Positions 9,840 through 20,539 of a DNA stretch of 64,000 nucleotides are shown here, one piece after another. Positions within the stretch are counted from its first letter, which is position 1, and every line of letters begins with the position of its first letter. Source of the DNA: Gnetum montanum (lineage: Eukaryota > Streptophyta > Gnetopsida > Gnetales > Gnetaceae); contig MNCI01005014.1 in assembly GCA_015680685.1 (NCBI GenBank), positions 7,703-71,702 on the forward strand. The letters run 5' to 3'. The notes under the pieces are model-generated. The model was not told the origin of the DNA, searched no databases, and saw only the letters and a list, made by a program, of their open reading frames with translations. Both the position numbers and the translations under genes were made by a program.

Positions 9840-11410
9840 GATCTTCATAAGGAGTACATTGTAGATTGATGTGACACTTGAAACTATCATCTCATTGAAA
9901 CACAACATAAGCGGGATAAACGTCAAGAGAGACTTCATGAAGCCACAAAGGGAAAACATTACACAAACCCCTTGTTCCTACTAGATTAAGAGGATAATGA
10001 GGATCCTCCCTTGGAAGCTTTTCATCATGAAGATTCTCCTGCCATTGTTAATGATGGTGAGGATGTGAACTTGACCCTACGATCAACTATTCATAAATCA
10101 AGTTCAAGGAAGAATGATAGCCAAAGTAGGGACTTGGGCGAACATCACAATAACAAGGGATCTAATGATGGAGATCATAAAAAGTGTGAGAGTGGTGGTA
10201 GAAATTGTGGTGGTGGTGGTATTCCACCTTCCTCTTCATCCTCTTCATCTAATTCTGAACATTCCTCTTCATTTGACAGTTCTCATAGAGGTTGTTGTCG
10301 AAACAATCATGATGAATGTGGTTGACGAAATCATAATGATCGTGAAGGATAACAAAATTGAAGGCATGGTTGAAACCATCATCAGCATCATCAACGCAAT
10401 GATGATGAAGAACCTTTACTATCAACTCGAAGTATGCTTAACATTGCAGAGGTAGTAAGAATTCCAACTAGGCATATGAAGGATAGTTAGATCAAGTGCC
10501 AAGACATGAACAATATACCAATATTTGAGGGGGGATACAACTTTGATCCATAGACACATCTGTAAACTTTTCAAGATGCCTGTGCCTTATAAAACATCAA
10601 GAGTAAATGGTAGAAAATCAAGCTTTTTCCAAGGACACTCGTTAAGGAAGTTGAAAGTTGGTACCAGTCCTTAGAACCAGAATCTATTCAAAGATGGAGT
10701 ACCATGTCAGAACTGTTCTATAACAAATATCAAACATACTCTAGAGTGTCTAATTTGAGAAGGAAAATCCAAGGATGGAAATAACGAACACATGAACCCT
10801 TAGATGCTACTATGGGTTGATACTATTCACTCCTACGTAGATGTCCTAGCCATGGTTACTCTCAGAGGAAATAACTTTGCCACATCATAGATGGGCTCAA
10901 GGCAGAAACAAGAAGAACCCTTGGGGTGTATGCCCAAGGGAGGTTATCTAAAATGAGAGCTCATTAGATACAAAGGCTAATTAAAAAGGTAGCAAAAGAA
11001 GAAGAAGATCTATGATAAAGGGAGAGTGCTAAAGAATATAATAGGGACCCATCCTTCAGAAAATGAGAGGTTCAATTTTTTAACGAGGAGGACTCACCAC
11101 TTAATGAAGTGGTGAAGAGAAAAACCTTACCTGTTCAAAAATTTATTTTTGACATTTCAGCCAAGGTTGACAAGTTATGGAACTCTTTAGATGAAAATTT
11201 TAAAGCTGCTTTGAAGATTGCTAAGGAATCTAAAGAGAAAAATAGTGATTGTAATCATAGATGATGAAAAGAAGCTGAATGTGCCTACCAAAGAGGTAAG
11301 GGCAAAGCTGCTATAGTAGAGGAAGTTGTGGAGTTTGACTTTGATGATGGAATTGAATGTGACATTTGTTAATATGAACATTCCAAGCAATGTTGCCCTA
11401 TGGTGTCGCA
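9391..11410 (+). pseudogene. gag of element B (decayed)
   Basis: Likely start at ATG 9391 (MHDDTKPLVP). The N-terminal part reads FTFILHQDE then MRWCDMEGNVVLPPNG. A low-complexity Ser/His/Gly segment follows (about 10170-10330). The capsid-like domain starts near 10505 (NNIPIFEGGYNFDP) and continues FQDACAL, LFPRTLVKEVESWYQSLEPE and MSELFYNKYQTYSRVSNLRR. A zinc knuckle lies at 11350-11400 (CDIC, then YEHSKQCCP), with a stop inside it. The protein would form the particle and bind element RNA. Stops, frame changes and the 244-base duplication break it. Confidence 0.88.
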
Positions 11411-12065
11411 CTTACAAGAGTCTGGAGTATACGCATTGAACCCTCACCTAGCATGTAGACAAGATCCAAGATGATTGCCTTATCCGTAAGGTAGTCCAAG
11501 ATAGTTCCACCAGCAACAACAAGCTTACTACCCAAGTGGAACTCCTCCACAACCTTATGAATAATACCAACAATGGTACCAACCACAATCATGGGGAATG
11601 GCACTACCAAGGTAGTAGTACCCTTATAGACAACCAAATCCATGTGGGTACTATGTTCAGCAACTCGTATCCCCTAGAAGTTTAGCAAGTTATGCATCAT
11701 TCTAGCATCACTATTATCCTCCAGAGTACCATCGAACACATTCACTATCTACTTGAGGGGAAATCCCATATTCATATCCTTATCATCCTCCACATCCTAT
11801 TGCACCTACACCTCCATCTTCAACTCAGTTACCTCCTACTCCATTCATGCAAGGTGAAATTCCTCCATAGCCATAGCAATAAAATGCTACAAGGGCTATA
11901 CACTCACAACTAGATTTTCAACCAAGTGGTCTAGATAATTGATCAAGGAAAAAACCTTTCTTCTAGCCTAGCAGTCCTCTCTAGCCCTCATAATCTACTC
12001 TGGTTGATTACTCTGCATCTCAAGTACCCTCATCCTCTACATCAAATATCTTCAAGCATCCTTCA
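11411..12065 (+). pseudogene. gag C-terminal Pro/Tyr-rich tail of element B
   Basis: After the zinc knuckle the gag frame continues as a low-complexity segment rich in Tyr, Pro and Gln (about 11500-11930), then a Ser/Pro-rich linker to the protease. Element D has the same segment at about 44350-44800 on the minus strand. It is broken by several stops and has no catalytic motif. Confidence 0.55.
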
Positions 12066-12084
12066 AACCAAGTGCTACCTAGGA

Positions 12085-12470
12085 TCTACACTGTAATGCT
12101 AACTCATGCTGTTTCTGATTGGATCAAGGCTGGAAGCCTTCCTACAAAAAGATGTAATCTAGGAAGTCTACTCATCTTTATATAGATTGCTAGACATGAG
12201 CCATGCAAGGCTCTTCTTGACTTTGGTTCTAGAGTTAACCTCATCTCCCATGATATGTACAAAGCTTAGAACCTACCACCTCTTGAGAAGAGGAACATTT
12301 GTTTAGAATTATTAGACCAGTCGATTACAGTCCCTTTGGGATTAGTAGAGGACATTGTGACCATAGTTTGTGGGTGGTCCTATCCTATTGATTTTTGGTA
12401 ATCAAGGTGGACAACTACAAAAGTGACTTTTCCATCATCATGGGAAGGGCTTGGTTAAGCATAGTCAATG
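12085..12470 (+). pseudogene. Retroviral-type aspartic protease of element B (active site altered)
   Basis: The segment reads VSDWIKAGSLP, then CKALLDFGSRVNLISHDMY (about 12203-12262), then LELLDQSITVPLGLVEDIVT and CGWSYP. The catalytic DSG is DFG here. The family is the retropepsin-like protease that matures the Gag-Pol polyprotein. The same segment is recognisable in C, D and E. Confidence 0.85.
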
Positions 12471-13060
12471 CATGAATGGGTATAAGGAACCTATCTCTTG
12501 AAATATCTAAGGAAAATGAGTTAGGAAAAATTGAGAAGAAGTGTATTCCATGCATCAAGTACAATGATAATAGGTGTAATTTTGTGCAAAATATTTGGTC
12601 CATTAAAAGCACATACATTAAGGCATGTAATCAATGTGTGCAATAAGATAATATTCAATGGTGTCTATACACAGTAGCCACAAAGTAGGAGGGCACCTAG
12701 TGGTTGATAGCTGATTCAGATAGCAGCAAAATATGCATGGAACCAATTAAGAGTTTAACTTATGCATATGTAGAAGGCATGGACAAAATTGAATAAGCCC
12801 ATTCCCAACTCTCTAATGAAGATGATGATAACTATTGGGGAAAGTTGGAGATCGCTAATCACTTCAAGCAGGAGCCTATAGAACTAAAAAATTTACTAGT
12901 CAGAATGGAGTATGTATTTTTAAAAAATGGTAAATTGGTCATCATTAATGCCCAAATTGCTCGTAAACAAAAAGAAAAGTTGTTGAAGGTGGTGAATAAA
13001 TTGTCAATAGCCTTCGCTTGGTCATATCCAGAACTAACAGGAATCGATCCAAGGATATGC
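12471..13060 (+). pseudogene. Protease-RT linker of element B
   Basis: Protein-coding linker between protease and RT. A clear piece lies at 12845-13060 (EPIELKNLLVRMEYVFLKNG, then NGKLVIINAQ and AFAWSYPELTGIDP). The matching piece in D (43362-43637, minus) includes LRTLLADMEYALLNNGKLVI. Stops lie upstream. Confidence 0.7.
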
Positions 13061-13760
13061 CAGCATCGCATATACACTAATCCAGCCATGAAGCCTAGAA
13101 GGCAACTGCAGAGGCAGCTAAACCCCAAATTGAAGCAATCATTAAGGAGGAAATAGAGAAACTCCTTGATACAGGGTTTATCTATTCAATCATGGATAGT
13201 GAGTGGGTTAGCCCACTCATAAGTGTACCAAAGAAGGGTGGTAAATGATAGGTTTGCATTGACTCTAGGTTGTTAAATATGGAAACATTTAAGGATCACT
13301 TTCCTTTGACATTTGTGGATCAAGTATTAGACACCATATCTAGGAATTGTTATCATAGTTTCTTGGACCATTATAGTGGCCATAATCAAATCCAAATTGC
13401 GCTAGAAGACCAAGCCAAGATAACATTCACAAGTCCTTGGAGGACTTTTGCATATTGTAAGATGCCATTTGGCCTATGCAATGCCCTTGCAACATTTTAA
13501 TACTTGGTCCTTAGTATCTTTCAACAACAAATCAGTAGTGGTGTTGAAGTTTTCATGGATGAATTCTCCACCTACAGAGCTACATTTGAGCAAGCCTTGG
13601 ACCAACTTGAGCAAGTACTAAGGAGATGTGTTGAGAAAAACCTATGGCTCAAAAAGCCATCTCATGATTCAAGAAGGCATTGTGCTAGGACATTGAATTT
13701 CATAGAAAGAGATTAGGGTAGACTTAGAAAAGATAAAGATCATCCAAGGAATAATACACC
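13061..13760 (+). pseudogene. Reverse transcriptase of element B (catalytic DD changed)
   Basis: RT palm with IKEEIEKLLDTGFIYSI, CIDSRLLNMETFKDHFPL, QVLDTISRNCYHSFLD, HNQIQIALEDQAK and MPFGLCNALATF. The metal-binding motif reads FMDEF (about 13553-13567), so the second Asp of the DD pair is Glu. This would be expected to inactivate the enzyme even without the stops (near 13248 and 13498) and the frame shift near 13650. Confidence 0.92.
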
Positions 13761-14350
13761 AACCAGAGATCGTTAAAGATGTTTAATCATTCCTTGGACA
13801 CACTGGTTACTATCGACACTTTATTGAGAATTTCTCTAGGATTACTAAATCATTGGTAGAACTTACAAAGAAAGAGGCACCTTTCATATGGACTAAAGAA
13901 TGTGAACATGCATTCCAATAATTAAAAGAGAAACTCTTAGAAACACCAATCCTACAAGCACATGATTGGTTCAAACCATTCCATATCATGATAGATGCAT
14001 CTAAGTATGCTTTGGGAGCCATGCTCATGCAAATATATGATAAGAAACTTCCATATTATATCCACTACAAGAGTCGAAGCATTTTCGGGGCACAATTCAA
14101 TTAAATTACACCAACATGGAGAAAGAATTAATTGCAATGGTGTATGCACTAGAAACGTTTAGACATTATGTGCTTGATTACAAAGTATTTGTACACACAA
14201 ACCATAGTGCAATTCACTTTCTTATGAATAAGCCGACGATGAGCCCTTGTGTTATACGGTGGCTTGTGATCTTGCAAGAATTTGATATTACTATGGTAGA
14301 TCAAAAAGGGAATGAGAATGTGATCATTGACCATCTTTCTTGCTTAAGAT
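13761..14350 (+). pseudogene. RNase H of element B
   Basis: Contains LGHTGYYRHFI-type thumb sequence in shifted frames, then HIMIDASKYALGAMLMQ, YYIHYKSRSI, MEKELIAMVYALETFRHYVL, FVHTNHSAIHFLMNKP and VDQKGNENVIIDHLSCL. The last motif marks the end of RNase H in Athila/Tat polyproteins. One frame shift lies between 14090 and 14115. Confidence 0.88.
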
Positions 14351-15670
14351 GGGATAACAAAGAGAAGGAGAGCCCGCACTTTAATCAATTTCTAGATGAA
14401 CTCCTCTGTACTAGAGTAATAAATGAACAAACGCCTAAAAAAGCACTATGGTATAATGACATCCTCATATATATTCTCACTCAAGAGATGCTGTAAGACT
14501 TGGATTTTAGGAAAAAACAAAAATTTATTCATTAATTCAAATACTTGATGAAAATTAATGGACACCTTTACAAGGTGTGTGCTGATGGCTTGATCCATTG
14601 GTGTGTCCTTGACAAAGATCAACTATGCATTCTCTAGGATGCTCATGAAGGACCTTGCAGATGCCACTATGTAGGGAGATGCATAACCATAAAAATCCTA
14701 ATGGAAGGGTACTATTGGCCCATAATATTTAGGGATGTCCACTAGTTTGTCAAGTCTTGTGCATTGTGTCAACATGACAGGGGAATGACCACTCGTATGG
14801 AAGGTCCTCAATAGTGGGTTCAACCACTAGAACCTTTTGACATATGGGGCATTGAATTCATGGGTTCCATAATATCCATGTCTAATAGGAAAGCATATAT
14901 TATAGTAGCAATTGACTATTGCACAAAATGGGCTAAAGCGATAGCCATTATAGACTGCACATCATCTACTACCGCTAGATTTATACAACAACATATTGTC
15001 AATAGGTTTGGGGTGTTGCATTCACTAATTTCTAATAATGGGACTCATTTGATAGGTACCACATTTAGAAAATTAATGCAACACTTGGGGGTAGAAAATA
15101 AATTAACAACATCCTACCACCCCAAGCCAATGGTCAAGTAGAGGTAACCAAATGGGAGATTACAAAAATATTAACGTGAATCATTAGCAAATATAGGAAG
15201 GATTGGAGCACAAAACTTAATGATGCTCTCTAGGCATATCGATCAACTTGGAAACTTCCTATTGGATATTCTCCCTATGAGTTAGTGTACGAACAACTTC
15301 CAACACTTCCAATTCAATCTAAACTCTGTACACTCTCAATGGCCTATGATCTAAACCTTGACCTAAGTTTAGCACAAAAGGAGAGATTGATTAATCTGAA
15401 AGTGCTAGATGAAAATCAATTAGTGGCCCTATCTTTGAATGAGGTGAACAAGACATGTAGCAAGCAACACCATGACCTTAGAATTAGGAAAGTAAGGTTT
15501 CAACCAAGAGATAAGGTCCTCTACTGGAACCCCACACATGTACCTTAAAAGATAAAATTTCAAACATTGTGGAAGGAACCTTATATAATTGATCAAACAT
15601 TTTCCTTTGGGACCATGATAATTTACAAACTTGATAGCCCAATTAAAAAGTAGTTAGTCAATCTCCAACA
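14351..15670 (+). pseudogene. Integrase of element B (two catalytic Asp changed)
   Basis: The zinc finger reads HEGPCRCHYVGR with C..C as CALCQHDRG (about 14645-14785). The core reads DIWGIEFMGS (first Asp is Glu) and SNNGTHL (second Asp is Asn, near 15035). Then come SYHPKP with a frame break, and the C-terminal PIGYSPYELVYEQLPTLPI and VNLQQVKPFLELRLA. The DDE triad is lost at two of three positions. A stop lies near 15547 and others follow. Confidence 0.9.
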
Positions 15671-17380
15671 AGTCAAACCTTTCTTAGAACTAAGATTAGC
15701 TAGTGTAAATAATGCCTCACCTGATGGACATCCACATTCTATTTTTTAGATCTCCTTCTTCCAACTCAGTTGTGGGGGAGATGGCCATCCATGCTAACCA
15801 TTACCATGAACTCTTAGTTTTTCTACCCTTTTTGTTTTCCACCTTTTTGATTTTAGAAATTTTTTATTCTCAAATTTTTCTAATTTTATACCATTTTTAG
15901 TACATTTAAAATTTTCTTGATTATTTTACACTTTCTTATATATTTTACTTTATTTTTTCTCTTGTGTTTCTTTTGATTAAGTGTGATATTTTCTCATTTT
16001 TGCTAATAAATCTGCTTTATTGTCATAGGACAAAATGCTGTTATTGTTGTTTACTAATGATGGTTTGTGCTTAATGTGTGATTGTTGTTTGGTTTCTATT
16101 TTTGAATCCTAACGTCTGATGACTTTAACAAGGCTTATTTTTCATGGAACAGGCAGTGAGTCCATGTCATCCACCCATTCAAAGAACTCTATGGTTTTCC
16201 TTGTTTCAGAAATTTGAGGTTCCTTTTTCATTTAAGAAAATTTTAATCAACTAGTGGCCTTGGTAGTTCTAGAATTAGAAAGGACCCAAAGGTTTGTAAA
16301 GGGTATGACTTCAAGGGGATTCAATACTCTTTGTACTATTCTTCTTGCTTAAGTGCTTGAGTGTTTTTCGTAAACTTGTTACCATTCCATACTACCCAAT
16401 GATAGGAAGCCAAATAACATTATTACATGGTGTGGTTTCCATCATTAAAAAAAATAAAACCTAAATGATGGGAATTTAAAGCACACCCCTTCGACAAGAA
16501 TAAGTCCTCACATGGTGTGGTTCCCATTTCAAAAAGAAAAAGAAAGAAAGAAATAAAAATAATGAAAATTCAAAGCACACCCCTTGGACAAATAAAAGGG
16601 CTACAAGCACTGATTATGAGACTTGAAAGACATACATCTATGCTTGAAGGCCCCCTCTAACTAAGGCCCTCTCTCTCCCTCACTTCCTACCTCTCTCTCC
16701 TCTTTGTGGAATGGTGGTTGTCTTATAGGGGTGCTCTTGTGTCTTGAGTGGATGGATTGGTCTTAGAATGGTGATGCGAAGTCATTAAAAGAGAATGGTT
16801 TTGGTTTGGACTAAGGATGAAACTTCTCAGGTTACTTTAACAACAATTCCATAAGGGACTTCTTATGACCTCAATTTGGAACTCCATTCCACTTTCTCTA
16901 TCATCCACCTATGTTGCCATAACTCACCTTACTGTTGGGTTCTATGTTATGCTCTATGTCTTATTCTGATGTGTTGGGATTCTCAAGTGGATTCTTTTGG
17001 GTTGGTCCTTGTCATGATCATTAAATCGACTATGGGGCCCATGGACTCCTTAGTTGAGGTTATGCAAGGGAAAAAGGGCATGAGCCTACTATGGGGAGGA
17101 CCCACTTGCATAGCTTTTGGCTTGATTAGTTAAGGTTATTTACCTTTGACATCATTACAATCTTATATTTTGTATTTTCCATTGTGTAAACTACTTAATA
17201 CTCCTTAATCTTTCATTGCATTCATTCATTAAATCAAATTTCTCCATTTTTTCAAATTTATGAACTTCAACACCCTCTTCTCATGATTTCATACTAGGTA
17301 TTTTAAGCTATCATTTGATTCCAGTTTCATCAAAAAATTCCTTGTATTTTGAAAGTTTGACCAAAGTCAATGGAAATCAA
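15671..17380 (+). other. 3' non-coding region of element B with conserved islands
   Basis: No coding domain. It begins with a T-rich tract (about 15820-16000). Islands shared with the other four elements follow: 16153-16173 (GCAGTGAGTCCATGTCATCC), about 16306-16326 (TGACTTCAAGGGGATTCAAT), 16624-16650 (AAAGACATACATCTATGC) and 17082-17111 (GAGCCTACTATGGGGAGGAC). Three near-repeats of AAAGCACACCCCTT-type sequence (16478, 16574 and flanks) with A-rich spacers also occur. Confidence 0.6.
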
Positions 17381-17384
17381 TGGT

Positions 17385-17486
17385 GGTCAACAGCTACATC
17401 GTTGAGGCCTCGTCGATGCAGCCAACCTTGTTAATGAGGCCCTATCGTTGAGGCCTTGTAGACACAATACAAAAATACTATATATA
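17385..17486 (+). promoter_or_regulatory. Internal promoter-like module of element B
   Basis: GTTGAGGCCTCGTCGATGC (17401-17419), AATGAGGCCCTATCGTTGA and a third GAGGCC half-site are followed by a TATA box, CTATATATA (17478-17486). The palindromic GAGGCCTC motif with flanking TTGA/TCAA is the same kind as in this element's LTR U3 (19215-19300). The module lies about 285 bases after conserved island 4 and 156 bases before a GTAAGA donor at 17634. I infer a promoter for xORF. Confidence 0.55.
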
Positions 17487-17633
17487 CCACCAGATACTTT
17501 GAAATTTTATATCATTTTCTCATAACACATGGGGAATTTTTGTAATTTTTTAGAGCCCAAAACCTTCCAAAGCCCATAAATTTCAAATTGTTTGTCCAAA
17601 TCACTCCATTTTTCGATCTTGCACTTACTGGAG

Positions 17634-17820
17634 GTAAGATCTTTATCATGGGCACCACAAACTAATTTATTTCCACAACTAATTTCAATTTGTTTCAATT
17701 GCTTGAGAAAGGTATTGTTTCAATTTCCACAACTAATTTCAATTTGTTTCAAAAAATTTGTTTCAAAAAATTAGTTGTGGAACTAATTTCAATTGCTTGA
17801 AACACTTCTCAATTTATTTC
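17634..17820 (+). other. xORF intron remnant and deletion junction of element B
   Basis: Begins with a splice donor, GAG|GTAAGA, at the position where C and D have GTAAG donors. It then runs into copies of CCACAACTAATTTCAATTTG (about 17670 and 17727) and an inverted piece (TTAGTTGTGG near 17781). The N-terminal half of xORF, about 1.7 kb in element D, is missing, and the coding match resumes at 17821. Confidence 0.5.
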
Positions 17821-18941
17821 AAGGTTGCTGAACTTCATGCCCAACTTGCAAAGTAAACTATCCTTAGCCTAGTAATGATAAGAGATGAAGCTCTAAAACA
17901 ACTTTAGGAACAACTTCAAAAGGTTGAGGAGGAAGCAATAATGGCCATATTCAAACAATCCATGGTAGAAGCTAAAACACATTCAATTAAGAAGGACTTA
18001 AATCAGATGTGCTAAGAAAATGAGACACTAATTGCACAAAATCATCGCCTGCAAAATGTTGATGCTCAAGGAGATCAAATGTAGGAATTCATTCATCAAT
18101 AGCAAGAGCAACTTACGAGGGTCAACACTGAATTGAGAAAATTAGCTGCAAAGAATCAAAATCTATCAATGGAGGAGGGGCGCGCCTTGTGACAAAATTT
18201 TATCATTGAAATTTCCGACTGAAAGAATGAAGCTCTCAAGTTTGAAAGGGTGAAAAATCACTACAGGGACCAGGTTTCCTTGCAAAAATAATTAATGAAA
18301 AAAAATCAAAATAGTAGAGGCTAAAGTTAATGAAGCCCTCTAGCAACTCCAGCAAGGAAGAAAGATGTGGCAGGCCATCTTTGATGGGATTGATGCCTAC
18401 AACAAAGTAGAAAAAATATATGGAGTTGGCTAATCTTTGTTATGCAAACCTAGCAATGCTGACAGCCGAATGGCCATGGTTATACAAGGCCAAGTTCAAA
18501 AACCACAAAGACACCAAGAAAAAGCTTAAGACTACTAACATTGAACTCAAATTCCTCAAAGGGAAATTCATAGATTAACGATCCATCGTCGAGGACCTAG
18601 CCAGATGGATGAATGACTACCATGAGCTAAAGAACATAGTGTGAGTGTTTGACATTGAACAAAAATAGTTTGCTGCTTGGTTTGTCAATGTTAAGGAGTT
18701 GTTTCCAATGATCTTGTGTTCTTGGAAGGTGCTCATTCCAACCCATATTCGGGAAGTTGCATGGATGGTGCATGATCCCAAGAGTAAGCGGGAGAAAATG
18801 AAAGCACTACTGGATGCTTTCCACCTCCCACCTGAAGTCGTAGTAGTAGCAAGACAACCACAATATCAACCACTACCAGTGCGTGAAGTTGGTGAAGGTC
18901 CCTTGGATCCTCAGGAACCACCACTACCTAGGAGCATTTGA
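17821..18941 (+). pseudogene. xORF of element B, C-terminal half (coiled coil plus conserved tail)
   Basis: Coding match to xORF of D and C. It starts KVAELHAQLAK and continues as a long coiled coil with heptad-like segments (QLQKVEEEAIMAIFKQSMVE, ENETLIAQNHRLQNVDA, ELRKLAAKNQNLSMEE). It ends in a conserved block, REVAWMVHDPKSKREKMKAL, then DAFHLPPEV and a Pro-rich tail closing at TGA 18939-18941. D reads WIMNDPRSKEEKMKALLDAF and C reads WMVHDPRMEEEKLQAL at the same place. The final 80 codons (18699-18941) are open; upstream there are about eight stops. The N-terminal domain is deleted. I do not recognise a function. Confidence 0.7.
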
Positions 18942-19178
18942 TATTCTCCAACAAGCTTCACATCATTAAGGACTGTGTTGTCCAAATTTTTAATGAGTTA
19001 TGTCATGGTGTTCAACTTTGTGTCCTAAACATTACCATTTTTGTAATGTGTTGATCTGTACACTAGGGCACTCCATTTTTTATCAAGTTAGTAAAGTTTG
19101 TTTTGTTAAAATAAAAGTCAATCAATAATCCCATACCTTTCAAATTTTGTAAAAGAACTTGAGGACGAGTTTTCATTT
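18942..19178 (+). other. 3' untranslated tail between xORF and polypurine tract of element B
   Basis: Non-coding, conserved with D (TTCACATCAT, GTCATGGTGTTCAA, TGTACACTA). It ends in the GAGGACGAGTTTTCATT block that precedes the polypurine tract in A to D. Confidence 0.55.
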
Positions 19179-19191
19179 AGTTGTGGGCGTA
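19179..19191 (+). promoter_or_regulatory. Polypurine tract of element B
   Basis: AGTTGTGGGCGTA directly before the 3' LTR. It is the decayed form of TCATGGGGGTA in element A. Confidence 0.75.
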
Positions 19192-20110
19192 TGATGAGTC
19201 GTCATTAGTTAACTACGTTGATGGCATTGACAAGGCCTCATCCACGAGGCCTTATCAATGCATTTTGCTATGTCGACAATGCCTCGTCAACACAGTGTCT
19301 ATCCATCACCTATAAATACGTGCCTACCCATCACATTTATGAGAGTCTAGATTTCAATTGTAGTGAAGCTCTTGCATTTTTTCCATTTGAAAGTTAGAAT
19401 TTTTTCCTTGAGTGCCCATAGTAGAAGTCATTGAGTATATGGATCTTTATTTGAGCATTGTTGTACCTAAGCACGATAGTTTGTGTGGCAATATAGATGA
19501 GCTTTATGATAAACCTTGCAACACTTTGGATAGATTAGCTCTTTTTATTTATGCATTCAATGTTTTTAATTATTTGTTAATTATTCTAAATTATTTCACA
19601 ATTATTTTCTAGCAATTGAGTTAATGAGATTATTAAGCTAGATAGATTAAATCCATAAGTACAACCACTTTGAGCATAACATGTATTCACTTGGTAATCC
19701 TAGCAATATTATTACTTGGTATGCCCAGTAGTGTAACATTTGATCACCTAGCAGTGGATACGTGGGTTCAGAATGTGTACGAAAAGTGGGAATGGATACT
19801 TATGTTAGGATTAGTTTAATAGTTGTTGGTTAATTAATTTAGATTAGTTAATCAAATTCTTTTTACCTACATTTCGAGCACCTAAAACATAAAATACAAC
19901 ATGATAAAAATCAGATGCCTCAGTTACACTTAACCATACCAACGTGCATCACAAGTGTAATTGGAAGGACAACGATTAACGTTAAGGCTAGATTCACTTC
20001 CTAAAGGGCTAGTGCACTAGAAATGATAAAGTCTATGGAATTCCACTGAGTCATGCGTGAACACTTTGTGATTCGTATGGTTGCACGTAGGGGTACCTCA
20101 CCACTCATAT
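19192..20110 (+). repeat. 3' LTR of element B
   Basis: 919 bases from TGATGAGTCG to CTCATAT (the 5' copy ends CTCATCA). U3 palindrome AAGGCCTCATCCACGAGGCC lies near 19231-19250, and the TATA box TATAAATA is at 19311-19318. It is followed by AGAAC (20111-20115). Confidence 0.93.
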
Positions 20111-20115
20111 AGAAC
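20111..20115. repeat. Target-site duplication (right) of element B
   Basis: AGAAC, identical to 8350-8354. Confidence 0.85.
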
Positions 20116-20539
20116 CAACAAGATATACAAAACTATGCAAGTTAAATAAGAAACAAGTTTGCAACTCATACCATAGAACCATAAGAGAGTTGTGACCCAA
20201 TATCAATATATAGTATATGAAAATAAGTTGAAATAATTGAAATTACGTAAAAACAATTAATGAAAAAGTTTAGAAAATGTAAAATAAATGCATACCACTA
20301 GAATTATTACCAAATTTCCATAGGATGAAGAACACTTGTCAATAGGTCCACATGTATTTTAGTTGTGCTTGGCCATTCAACAAGAAATATATTTGAACCT
20401 ATAACTTTTCTTTTGTTATTCTAAGTGTATATTATTATTGTATATGTTACATTATATTGAAAATATTTTTTATATAATTTAAGCATGTGTTCTTAGGTCT
20501 TGATGTGGATCTAGAGCCCAAATACAAAAAGTAAGAAGG
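20116..20539. other. Unassigned spacer
   Basis: AT-rich host sequence between element B and the LINE tail. Nothing recognised. Confidence 0.4.

Larger units (their letters stand above)
8355..20110 (+). mobile_element. Element B: complete but dead Athila/Tat-type Ty3/gypsy element
   Basis: This 11.8 kb element has two LTRs, a primer-binding site, gag, protease, RT, RNase H, integrase, a long 3' non-coding region, an internal promoter-like module, a truncated xORF and a polypurine tract, flanked by AGAAC duplications. In one aligned 100-base LTR stretch (8461-8560 against 19321-19420) I count 13 differences, 12 of them transitions, so the insertion is old and was probably methylated. RT and integrase both carry catalytic-site changes. 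A 244-base tandem duplication around a single N (9351-9839) is probably an assembly fault. Confidence 0.95.

Noticed and set aside
10114-10455. 113-codon Val/Ile-rich open frame
   Set aside because: It is a shifted frame of the gag low-complexity Ser/His/Gly segment of element B, with a composition produced by GTGGTG and CATCAT repeats.
11398-11643. 81-codon minus-strand open frame in element B
   Set aside because: It is antisense to the gag tail, and the corresponding sense frame is conserved in D.
17401-17486. Solo or nested LTR inside element B
   Set aside because: Only the U3-type motifs and TATA box are shared. There is no TGAT start, no central GAGTGCCCATAG block, no U5 and no ATCA end.
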